Part shown: in pieces, positions 53,948 through 61,683 of the stretch
How positions within the stretch are numbered: the first letter of the stretch is position 1
How the letters are laid out: each line of letters starts with the position of its first letter
Assembly (NCBI GenBank): GCA_947646415.1
Contig: CANSGN010000007.1
Coordinates: 1-64,000 of the forward strand
Reading direction: 5' to 3'
Length of the DNA: 64,000 nt
Origin: an uncultured Clostridia bacterium
Lineage (GTDB): Bacteria; Bacillota; Clostridia; Christensenellales; UBA3700
Made by a program: the position numbers and the translations under genes
The notes under the pieces: generated by a model
The model's input: the letters and a program-made list of their open reading frames with translations, nothing else
Databases searched by the model: none
What the model was told of the DNA's origin: nothing

Positions 53948-55891
53948 TTAAAAGAAAATATTGATATTGAATATTTTTTCTATCACGTTTTTAACTATTT
54001 CGGCATCTGCCGTTGTCACTTCACCTTTGTTGACTATTGTACATGCTAACTTCTTTTCCAAACTTAAGTTTTCGTACAATGTTTTGTCACTTGCTATTTG
54101 TCTTAAGTATGATACATCGCTTGCACTTAATCTTCCGTCTCCGTTTACATCTCCCAATACGGATAGATATATTGTTTCCGTTACTCCGGGTTTTACGTTG
54201 TACATTATATACCAACCCGTTCCTACTGCTAGTTCCTTTCCGTTATTTAAAAGCTCAGGTGCTATTCCCATTGCTGAGCCGGAGTCATAAAGCAATGTTC
54301 CTTTGCTATTAAACAATCCCATATTGTATTTATCAATACCCAATCCCTCTAAGTTGTTTACAAATTCACTTATCGAAGTATTAGGTGCAATGCCGCCTAA
54401 AACATATTTTGCTTTGCCGTTTTCCATATTTAAACTACTGTCGTTGTAGCCGTGTAGTTTGTCATTGTCTTTGTAGTTATGACGCTCGTTGTTGTTATCA
54501 AGGTAAACATAATCGTAAATGGAAGTTGTTGCCCTGCTTAACATTACCTCGTCATTTTTAACCGCAAAAGTTTCGTCTTCGTTATAAGACAAAAAGTATT
54601 TACTTGGTGGCATATTTTTGTTTCCGTAATAACTATAACCTACTGTAAATGGTTTGAATATATCGTAATCATACGCCAAATTTACAGCTATTTTCGCGGA
54701 CACTTCATTTTTTTCAAGTTTGCCGTCTATCCTTATTTTATAATCTTTAGCAATATGTATTCCGCTTTTTGTGTTTTCCGCATTAGTGTTGTCATAAACT
54801 TGCGGATTGCCTGAAATATTGATGAGACAATCTATTGTTTCAACCATTATTCCGCCTACTCCGTTCGTTGCATTTTTGTTGTTTTTTATTGTGCCGCCGT
54901 TTAAATTTAAAATTGAGCTGCTTGACAATGAGATTCCTCCCGCATGTGTTGATTGGGACCAAACATCGTTGCCTTCAATGCAAGAAGTATTATTTGCAAT
55001 TATTCCACCTGTAACGGTAAGAGTAGATTTGTTAAATGCACGTAGACCTGCTGTGCGGTGTGAGCTATTGTTGGCAATAATGCCGTCATATATATTTACA
55101 GTGGCTTGGCTGGTGTAAATGCTTGCACCATTATCATCTGAAAAATTGTTGCAAACTATTCCGTCATAAAAGTTAAGCTTCGCACCACCTGTAACAAAAA
55201 TTCCACCTCCATTACCTTGACAGTAATTGTTTGTTACTATACCGCCGTAAAAATTGAGTGTAGCATTAGACTTAACGGCTATTCCTCCGCCCATTCTATC
55301 TCCGCTTGTATCAATATTTGCCCCGCCTTTAATTTTGCCAAACGGCAAATTAGCTAAGTTTTCGGGAGCTGTATTTTTTGCTAGAGTAGAGTTGTAGGAA
55401 CTATCCCTTATGGTAAGAGTTCCATTTGTATCTACTGTGATTACACGTCCTATTACTTTAGCTGTTTCCTTAGTCAGTCCTCTGTTTATAGTGTGTCCGT
55501 TTAAATCCAAAGTTACGGTCATACCGTCATAAATGTACAATGAATGAGATTCGTTACCAAAAGCTGCGCCTGTTCCAAATTCGTGGTTTCCTGTTGTAGG
55601 GGCGTTCCAATCGTTTAAAAGTTTGACGGTAACGTTAGTACCTTTATTTGCATAGGCATAATTGATTGCCTCCGACCATTTTGTCGCCATTTGCGTGTTT
55701 GTGCCTGATAGCTCAAAAGTCGATGCAGAGTCTGCAACTGTACTTTCGTTGTTTTGATTATTTAAAATTTCAGAACTGTCATTTTTATCTATAGCCACAT
55801 TATTAATTGCAAATAAACATCCTACTACAAGTAGAATGGAAATGACTATCGGAAAAAATATTCTTCCTACTTTGCTAATAATCTTTGCCAT
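53948..55891 (-). CDS. secreted beta-helix dockerin surface protein (protein 3)
   Basis: 647 residues, paralogue of protein 2 and the same length. The first about 85 residues and the last about 200 are nearly identical to protein 2. The beta-helix middle (about 90-400) is clearly divergent, but with the same repeat form (NFYGGIVTNNY, NFYDGIVCNNF, INISGNPQVYDNT). Dockerin half GDVNGDGRLSASDVSYLRQ near residue 580, then a degenerate second loop. The possible lipobox reads LLVVGC. RBS ACGGAGG. Preceded by switch copy 3. A variable centre between constant ends points to cassette-like diversification. Confidence 0.82.
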   Translation of the reverse strand: MAKIISKVGRIFFPIVISILLVVGCLFAINNVAIDKNDSSEILNNQNNESTVADSASTFELSGTNTQMATKWSEAINYAYANKGTNVTVKLLNDWNAPTTGNHEFGTGAAFGNESHSLYIYDGMTVTLDLNGHTINRGLTKETAKVIGRVITVDTNGTLTIRDSSYNSTLAKNTAPENLANLPFGKIKGGANIDTSGDRMGGGIAVKSNATLNFYGGIVTNNYCQGNGGGIFVTGGAKLNFYDGIVCNNFSDDNGASIYTSQATVNIYDGIIANNSSHRTAGLRAFNKSTLTVTGGIIANNTSCIEGNDVWSQSTHAGGISLSSSSILNLNGGTIKNNKNATNGVGGIMVETIDCLINISGNPQVYDNTNAENTKSGIHIAKDYKIRIDGKLEKNEVSAKIAVNLAYDYDIFKPFTVGYSYYGNKNMPPSKYFLSYNEDETFAVKNDEVMLSRATTSIYDYVYLDNNNERHNYKDNDKLHGYNDSSLNMENGKAKYVLGGIAPNTSISEFVNNLEGLGIDKYNMGLFNSKGTLLYDSGSAMGIAPELLNNGKELAVGTGWYIMYNVKPGVTETIYLSVLGDVNGDGRLSASDVSYLRQIASDKTLYENLSLEKKLACTIVNKGEVTTADAEIVKNVIEKIFNINIFF

Positions 55892-55912
55892 AATAAAACC
55901 TCCGTTTTTACC

Positions 55913-56089
55913 TTACATAGAATAAGTATATCTATGTACAAAATCGAAGATTTTTTAAGTTTGAATATATAATTTTTGTATGCTTAAAGTAAAGAGTTTA
56001 CAAAACCTTTGCTATAACGTTGACATTATCTTACATTTTAGTTTAAAATATACATATAATATGTACATAGATATACTTATTCCATGTAC
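55913..56089 (-). promoter_or_regulatory. candidate invertible promoter, copy 3
   Basis: Sites 56063-56089 (distal) and 55913-55939 (gene-proximal) flank exactly 123 bp and are identical to the copy 1 sites. The internal promoter TTGACA (56020-56025), 18 bp, TAAAAT (56044-56049) is on the plus strand and points away from the surface gene, towards the sulfatase gene; the terminator at 56192-56232 stops it. The segment is nearly identical to copy 1 except for a few bases next to the gene-proximal site. Confidence 0.65.
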
Positions 56090-56200
56090 CCAAACTTTAC
56101 ATTAAAGGCAATTTTTTAATCCTAATAGTCCCGATTTTTGATAGGATTATTGCAGTGAACACCACTTTTTGCTTACTTTAAACTTTACATAAAAAATAAC
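56090..56200 (-). repeat. conserved leader flank, copy 3
   Basis: About 110 bp homologous to the flanks of copies 1 and 2. The stem-loop is here a perfect 8-bp inverted repeat, TAATCCTA / TAGGATTA, around the invariant loop. Confidence 0.7.
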
Positions 56201-56232
56201 ACCCTCAAACTTTTGATTTGAGGGTATTTTTG
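56192..56232. terminator. bidirectional terminator, leader copy 3
   Basis: A 9-bp stem ACCCTCAAA / TTTGAGGGT with a 7-nt loop and T-runs on both sides. It takes the place of the CCCCGAAACA hairpin of copies 1 and 2, so the sequence changed but the structure stayed. Confidence 0.85.
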
Positions 56233-56287
56233 TTTTTTATCGGCTTTTATTCTACCTTGTTTTTAAGAAAGTATATGGCTATACATA

Positions 56288-56316
56288 TTGCTTTTTTATG
56301 TTATTTAAGGTATAAT
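56288..56316 (+). promoter_or_regulatory. promoter of the sulfatase gene
   Basis: TTGCTT (56288-56293), 17 bp, TATAAT (56311-56316). Confidence 0.65.
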
Positions 56317-56344
56317 ACAATTAAAGTTTAATATGGGGTGGAAT

Positions 56345-58027
56345 ATGGAAAAACCGAATATATTGCTTATAACATCCGACCAACAACATTTTTCTATGTT
56401 GGGCAAGGTAAACGAAATTTTAAAAACTCCTAATTTGGATAGATTGGCGGATGAAGGGATGTCTTTTGACAGGGCATACTGCCCAAACCCTACTTGTTCG
56501 CCGTCAAGAGCTAGCATTTTAACAGGAATGTATCCGTCTGAACACGGGTGTTGGTCGCTTGGTACAAAATTGCCTGAAAGCACACCGACAATGGCGGAAT
56601 ATTTAAGTGAAAAGGGATATCAAACGGCACTTATAGGAAAGGCGCATTTCCAACCCACTAAAGGCACAAAAGAGTTTACGTCTTTGGAAACACCTGAGTT
56701 TATGTGGGATATAGATTTTTGGAGAAATTTTGATAAGGACTTTTATGGTTTTAAACATATCGAATTGCTAAGGAATCATACAGCAGAGCATTGGGTAGGT
56801 CAGCATTATGTAGCTTGGCTTGAAGATAACGGCTGTAAGGATTGGCGTAAATATTTTTTTAGACCACGCGGTAAAATGTTTAATAAGGAGATGGGAAATT
56901 GGAAAATACCCGAAAAATACCACTATAATACTTGGATAGCGGAAAGAACAAATGCGATTTTGCAAGATTGTAAAGAGAATAATAAACCATTTTTTGTTTG
57001 GGCGAGCTTTCCTGACCCGCATTATCCGCAATTAGTGCCTAGCCCTTACGATAAAATGTATAGTCCAAAAGATATGCAACTTGACGAGTTTTCTTTTGAG
57101 GAGCACGAGAAAAATCCTCCGTATTTTAAGGAAGTGTTTAAAAAATCGCCTAAACTTGCGGAGTATAAGGAATCGGGATTTGGCGTGCACGGCTTGCATA
57201 GGCATATTTATAATAAAAAGAAACAACAAAAAAAACTTGCTTATAGTTATGGTATGGTAACCTTTATGGATAAATATATCGGTAAGATTTTGGATAAAGT
57301 AAAGGAATTGGGACTTGACGATAATACGATAATTGTTTTTACAACCGACCATGGCGATTTGTTTGGACAACACGGTTTTATTCATAAATGTATTTTCCAT
57401 TACGAAGATTTGCTTAGAGTTCCTATGATTGTAAAATACAAAAATCATATTCCAAGCGGGAAACGTTCGGATAGCTTGCAGTCTCTTGTGGATTTGGCAC
57501 CGACTTTATGCAATTTGTGTGGGTTTGAAATTCCAAAAAGTATGACAGGCGAAAATCAATCGGCAGTTTGGCAAGGGAAGAAGAGTAGCGCTCGTGATTA
57601 TGTTATTTGCGAAAACAGACATGAGCCTCATTTAATGCACCTTGTAAGCTATGTAGAACAAGAGTATAAAATCACTATATATGAAAACAGAGGTTATGGC
57701 GAACTGTACGATTTAAAAAATGATAGCGGCGAACATAATAACCTTTGGAATGAGGATAATTGTAAACAGCTAAAGGCTCAAATGTTGTATAAATATTTGT
57801 GTGCGGAAATGAAAAAAGATAAAACTTTAACTTGCAATATAAATGTTGATGACTTTACAATAAATATTGATATTGTGTCGAAAATCGCTACTATTTTGGA
57901 TAAAAGCGGACAAAACCTTTGGGACGATAATAACTTTACAAACAAAAAAATTGACATTTTGTTAAAATTGATAAGCGATAGGATAGGCTCCCAAAAAATG
58001 TGGATGCCAAGGATAGCCGGTGCTTAA
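56345..58027 (+). CDS. Cys-type sulfatase (alkaline phosphatase superfamily)
   Basis: About 560 residues. Metal and formylglycine site: NILLITSDQQ at the N-terminus and CSPSRASILTG with Cys51 (CxPSR), the residue converted to formylglycine. Later ligand motif IVFTTDHGDLFGQHG. No signal peptide, so it appears cytoplasmic. The Cys-type needs an anaerobic sulfatase-maturing enzyme (anSME) or an equivalent, not seen here. Substrates could be sulfated glycans or aryl sulfates. ATG 56345 follows GGGGTGG; ATG 56333 lies before it and is rejected. Confidence 0.9.
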   Translation: MEKPNILLITSDQQHFSMLGKVNEILKTPNLDRLADEGMSFDRAYCPNPTCSPSRASILTGMYPSEHGCWSLGTKLPESTPTMAEYLSEKGYQTALIGKAHFQPTKGTKEFTSLETPEFMWDIDFWRNFDKDFYGFKHIELLRNHTAEHWVGQHYVAWLEDNGCKDWRKYFFRPRGKMFNKEMGNWKIPEKYHYNTWIAERTNAILQDCKENNKPFFVWASFPDPHYPQLVPSPYDKMYSPKDMQLDEFSFEEHEKNPPYFKEVFKKSPKLAEYKESGFGVHGLHRHIYNKKKQQKKLAYSYGMVTFMDKYIGKILDKVKELGLDDNTIIVFTTDHGDLFGQHGFIHKCIFHYEDLLRVPMIVKYKNHIPSGKRSDSLQSLVDLAPTLCNLCGFEIPKSMTGENQSAVWQGKKSSARDYVICENRHEPHLMHLVSYVEQEYKITIYENRGYGELYDLKNDSGEHNNLWNEDNCKQLKAQMLYKYLCAEMKKDKTLTCNINVDDFTINIDIVSKIATILDKSGQNLWDDNNFTNKKIDILLKLISDRIGSQKMWMPRIAGA

Positions 58028-58089
58028 CTTGTCTAAAACCGATTGAGGGCAGAGTATAGCTCTTAAAAATATATTTAGATAAATAAAAA

Positions 58090-58122
58090 CACACCCGCAT
58101 TTATTTGCGGGTGTGAATATTT
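58090..58122. terminator. bidirectional terminator
   Basis: Stem CACACCCGCA / TGCGGGTGTG with a 6-nt loop, T-run on the minus side, weaker on the plus side. It separates the convergent sulfatase and peptidase genes. Confidence 0.85.
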
Positions 58123-58129
58123 TATTATG

Positions 58130-59143
58130 TTATTTGATTAATTCAACGATACATTTAGTAAATACGGTCATGTGTTCTTGAACTCTTCCAGGGAAGTTTG
58201 CCTCTAACCAATCAAGTTTGTCTCTGAAAGTGTGCATAATTGCATATCCGCCTTGATTATCTTCACATTGTACATATCCATCAGTGTAAGTTCCATCAGC
58301 TTCAACTATATCCCAATTAGTTGCTTCAAAGTAGATAAATGGAATTCCGGCTTTTTTGAAAGCAGCGTGGTCTGACCAATCGCCTGTAAGTCCGTAAGCA
58401 TAATTTTGATTTAAACCTTTTTGAGTGATAAGTCCCATATCTTTACCAAATTCAAGGATACCTGCAAGTAACTCTTTTGAAGTATCATCTGCACCGCCAT
58501 AAGCATACATTTTATCGCCACCTGCGATAGAGTCAATGTTTACCATAAATTTAGTTTTAGCTATTTCTTCTTCAGTCATTTTGCTTACATAAGCTTTACT
58601 GCCATTACAGCCTGTTTCTTCTGCACCGAATGCAACAAATACAATATTGCAAGAAGGTGTTTTGTCGCTATAATATTTAGCAGCTTCAAGCATCGCAGCT
58701 ACGCCAGATGCGTTGTCATCAATACCATATCCTGCAAGTACACTATCATAGTGAGCACTAACGATAATTTGTTTTGATGTGTCTGCACCATTTTTAACAG
58801 CAATTATATTTTGTGAGTAAGTAGTAGTGCTGTTTTTTGTATAGTTGAAAGGTTGAATTGTAATGTTGTATCCAAAACTTTCAAATTCGTTTACGATATA
58901 TTGACCTGCAGCATACTCTTGTACAGAGCCAGCTTTTCTCATATTGTATTTAGTGTTAAATACATATAAGAAATTATATGAATAATCTCCATAATTGTAG
59001 GCTACAGCTCCGTTGTTGGAGTTATTAGAGTTATCGTCAAGATTTCCCTCTGTATTTCCACATGCGGCAAGGCAACAAGTGAAGATAATGCAAAGTAGTA
59101 ATACCACAGTGATTAAAGTAATCTTTTTTGTTTTAGTGTTCAT
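58130..59143 (-). CDS. M28-family zinc aminopeptidase lipoprotein
   Basis: 337 residues. Signal peptide and lipobox CLAAC (Cys near 28), short Asn/Ser linker, then an M28 domain: IVSAHYDSVLAGYGIDDNASGVAAMLEAA (first metal His and bridging Asp), VFVAFGAEETGCNGSKAYV (catalytic Glu and metal Glu), VNIDSIAGGD (metal Asp), and GDWSDHAAFKKAGIPFIYFE (last His). All expected ligands are there, so it should be active outside the cell, trimming peptides. RBS AGGAGA. Confidence 0.92.
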   Translation of the reverse strand: MNTKTKKITLITVVLLLCIIFTCCLAACGNTEGNLDDNSNNSNNGAVAYNYGDYSYNFLYVFNTKYNMRKAGSVQEYAAGQYIVNEFESFGYNITIQPFNYTKNSTTTYSQNIIAVKNGADTSKQIIVSAHYDSVLAGYGIDDNASGVAAMLEAAKYYSDKTPSCNIVFVAFGAEETGCNGSKAYVSKMTEEEIAKTKFMVNIDSIAGGDKMYAYGGADDTSKELLAGILEFGKDMGLITQKGLNQNYAYGLTGDWSDHAAFKKAGIPFIYFEATNWDIVEADGTYTDGYVQCEDNQGGYAIMHTFRDKLDWLEANFPGRVQEHMTVFTKCIVELIK

Positions 59144-59203
59144 TTTTATATCTCCTAAAATTTTATTTCGAATTTTTATTCAACTTTGACGTTGTATATA
59201 CAT

Positions 59204-59232
59204 ATTTTATTCATTCAGTATACAAAAGTCAA
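59204..59232 (-). promoter_or_regulatory. promoter of the M28 peptidase gene
   Basis: Minus strand TTGACT (59232-59227), 17 bp, TAAAAT (59209-59204). Confidence 0.65.
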
Positions 59233-59291
59233 CTATTTTTCGTATAAAAATACAAATTTTCTGAAAAATATTCAAAATTCTAGCGTTTTAG

Positions 59292-59316
59292 TGTATAAAT
59301 AATCATATTTTATACA
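59292..59316. promoter_or_regulatory. possible operator A, TGTATAAA-N9-TTTATACA
   Basis: A perfect 8-9-8 dyad in the 497-nt gap between the peptidase and DUF1858 genes. Related half-sites occur nearby (TGTATAAT at 59322). Confidence 0.5.
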
Positions 59317-59428
59317 AATCGTGTATAATTAGTACTGTTTTGTATCGAAATTATAAGAAAAATATTGGCTAAAACTATTTTGTATGCTAAATTCAACTCA
59401 AAATTTATACATAATTATGAATAAAAAA

Positions 59429-59453
59429 TGTATAAAATCGATACATTTATACA
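59429..59453. promoter_or_regulatory. possible operator B, TGTATAAA-N9-TTTATACA
   Basis: A second perfect copy of the same 8-9-8 dyad, its centre 137 bp (about 13 turns) from operator A. A half-site TTTATACA lies at 59404. The rest of the gap is very AT-rich with no ORF. Confidence 0.5.
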
Positions 59454-59549
59454 TTGCTTTAATTTTCTACAAAAAACTTTGCAGTATATTGATGAGTAAA
59501 CAAAGTATAAAAATATATACTAATTATATAATAATTAAATAATAAATAA

Positions 59550-59578
59550 TTGCATTTAAAAAAAAATTGTGTTACAAT
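59550..59578 (+). promoter_or_regulatory. promoter of the DUF1858 gene
   Basis: TTGCAT (59550-59555), 17 bp, TACAAT (59573-59578). Confidence 0.6.
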
Positions 59579-59640
59579 ATAAACGCTAAAGATGTATTTA
59601 ATTTAAAGTTTAAATATTTAAATTGGAAGGAGATTGTATT

Positions 59641-59853
59641 ATGATAAACAAAAATATGAAAATTGCAGAACTTTTAGAGCTTAACGTGTCAGAAGAAAAA
59701 ATAAATCAAATTGCAGAAACTTTGTTTAGCTTTGGTATGCATTGTTTGGGTTGTGCTATGGCAAGCGGCGAGACATTGGAAGAGGCTGCTATGGTGCACG
59801 GCATTGACATTGACGAAATGATTGACGCTTTAAACAAAGTTGTAAGTGAATAA
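59641..59853 (+). CDS. DUF1858 small redox-like protein
   Basis: 70 residues. MKIAELLELNVSEEKINQIAETLFSFGMHCLGCAMASGETLEEAAMVHGIDIDEMIDAL is the DUF1858 pattern; the CLGC pair near residue 36 is the conserved CxxC. Such proteins occur near sulfur or one-carbon genes in anaerobes; role unknown. The RBS AAGGAG marks ATG 59641; an upstream TTG is not used. Confidence 0.85.
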   Translation: MINKNMKIAELLELNVSEEKINQIAETLFSFGMHCLGCAMASGETLEEAAMVHGIDIDEMIDALNKVVSE

Positions 59854-59857
59854 TAAA

Positions 59858-59895
59858 AATTACCATTCCGTTTGGGGTGGTAATTGATTTTTGAA
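59858..59895 (+). terminator. terminator of the DUF1858 gene
   Basis: Stem AATTACCA / TGGTAATT with an inner CC/GG pair, followed by TTTTTG. Confidence 0.65.
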
Positions 59896-60028
59896 AAATA
59901 GTTATTTTTAACAAATTAATAATTTAATATTAAAATTAATTGCATTTAAATTAATGGTTTTTATTGTTGAATAAAATTTTTGATGTGATTGATTTTTTTA
60001 TTAAACAACTACATTTTAGGAGAAATAT

Positions 60029-61681
60029 ATGACAGATATCGAGATTGCAAATGCGACCCAAATGCTTGAGATAAGTGAAGTTGCTAAAAAACTTGGCTTA
60101 AGTGATAAGGACATAGACCCTTACGGACATTACAAGGCAAAAATCAATGTAAAGCCTGATGACAAAAAAGGCAAATTGATTTTGGTAACTGCCATTAACC
60201 CTACAAGTTTGGGAGAGGGTAAAACAACAACATCCATAGGTTTGGCAGACGGCATGGCAAAAATAGGCAAAAAGGTTTGCTTGGCACTTCGTGAGCCGTC
60301 ACTTGGACCTGTTTTTGGTATTAAAGGCGGTGCTACAGGCGGTGGACACGCTCAAGTTTTGCCTATGGAGGATATAAACTTAAACTTTACAGGCGATTTG
60401 CATGCAGTTACAACCGCAAACAATTTGATTGCTGCTATACTTGACAATCATATTCAACAGGGCAACAGCCTTGGTATAGATGTAAGAAGAATCACTTGGA
60501 ATAGGTGTGTTGACTTAAATGACAGAGCGTTAAGAAATGTGCTTGTAGGACTTGGCGGCAGGTTGAACGGTGTGCCTCGCGAGGACCATTTCAATATCAC
60601 TGCTGCATCCGAAATTATGGCTGTGCTTTGCTTATCGACCGATTTAATGGATTTGAAAAAGCGTGTCGGGGATATTATTGTCGCTTACAATTATGACGGA
60701 AAGCCTGTTACTTGCAGAGATTTAAAGGTGCAAGATGCAGTTGCTATCGTGTTAAAAGAAGCTATAAAGCCAAACTTGGTACAAACTTTGGAGGGTACTC
60801 CTGCTATTATTCATGGAGGTCCTTTTGCCAATATCGCACATGGTTGCAATACCGTAATTGCTACAAAACTTGCTATGTCGCTTAGCGATTATACAATAAC
60901 CGAGGCAGGTTTTGGTGCGGATTTAGGTGCGGAAAAATTCCTAGATATCAAATGTCGTGTTGCGGATATCGAGCCGGACTGTGTGTGCTTGGTTGCAACA
61001 ATAAGAGCACTTAAGTACAATGGTGGAAGAAAATCCGAGTTTGATAAGGAAGATATGCCAGCGTTGAAAGCGGGTATTTGCAACTTACTTGGACATATTG
61101 ATAATCTTACAAATGTTTTTAATGCAAATGTAGTGGTTGCAATCAACAAGTTTATTACGGATACGGATAAGGAAGTAGAGTTTGTTGCAAAGGAATGTCA
61201 AGCTTACGGTGCAAAAGTTGTGCTTTGCGAAAGTTGGGCAAAAGGCGGCGACGGAGCTGTTGAACTTGCAAAAACTATCGTAGACGTTGTGGATAACAAC
61301 AGTAAAAAACTTAGCTACGCTTACGATTTGACAGATGATATAAAGACTAAGATTGAAAAAATTGCGACAAAAGTTTACGGTGCTGCAAGGGTTGACTTTA
61401 CAAAGCAAGCTTTAAATGCTATTGCAAGCTGTAAAGAGTTGGGGGTTGAGAATTATCCTGTTTGCATTGCAAAAACTCAATATTCTTTCTCTGACGACCA
61501 AACTATGCTTGGCAGACCGAAAGATTTTGTGTTCCATGTTCAGGACATTCAAATTAGGAGTGGTGCTAAATTTATAGTTGCAATCGCCGGAAGTATAATG
61601 CTAATGCCTGGACTTGGTAAAAATCCTGCTGCTTGTAATATGGAAATCGACGAAAATAATGTGATAAAAGGATTGTTTTAA
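60029..61681 (+). CDS. fhs: formate-tetrahydrofolate ligase
   Basis: Makes 10-formyl-THF from formate, THF and ATP; entry of formate into one-carbon metabolism and the Wood-Ljungdahl methyl branch. P-loop NPTSLGEGKTTTSIGL near residue 57-70, then REPSLGPVFGIKGGATGGGHAQV. 550 residues, full length. RBS AGGAGA. glnS follows after 2 nt. Confidence 0.97.
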   Translation: MTDIEIANATQMLEISEVAKKLGLSDKDIDPYGHYKAKINVKPDDKKGKLILVTAINPTSLGEGKTTTSIGLADGMAKIGKKVCLALREPSLGPVFGIKGGATGGGHAQVLPMEDINLNFTGDLHAVTTANNLIAAILDNHIQQGNSLGIDVRRITWNRCVDLNDRALRNVLVGLGGRLNGVPREDHFNITAASEIMAVLCLSTDLMDLKKRVGDIIVAYNYDGKPVTCRDLKVQDAVAIVLKEAIKPNLVQTLEGTPAIIHGGPFANIAHGCNTVIATKLAMSLSDYTITEAGFGADLGAEKFLDIKCRVADIEPDCVCLVATIRALKYNGGRKSEFDKEDMPALKAGICNLLGHIDNLTNVFNANVVVAINKFITDTDKEVEFVAKECQAYGAKVVLCESWAKGGDGAVELAKTIVDVVDNNSKKLSYAYDLTDDIKTKIEKIATKVYGAARVDFTKQALNAIASCKELGVENYPVCIAKTQYSFSDDQTMLGRPKDFVFHVQDIQIRSGAKFIVAIAGSIMLMPGLGKNPAACNMEIDENNVIKGLF

Positions 61682-61683
61682 TA

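Noticed and set aside
53961..54312. plus-strand frames matching minus-strand frames at 36766-37117
   Set aside because: They recur only because the dockerin C-terminal coding sequence is duplicated; both are antisense shadows.
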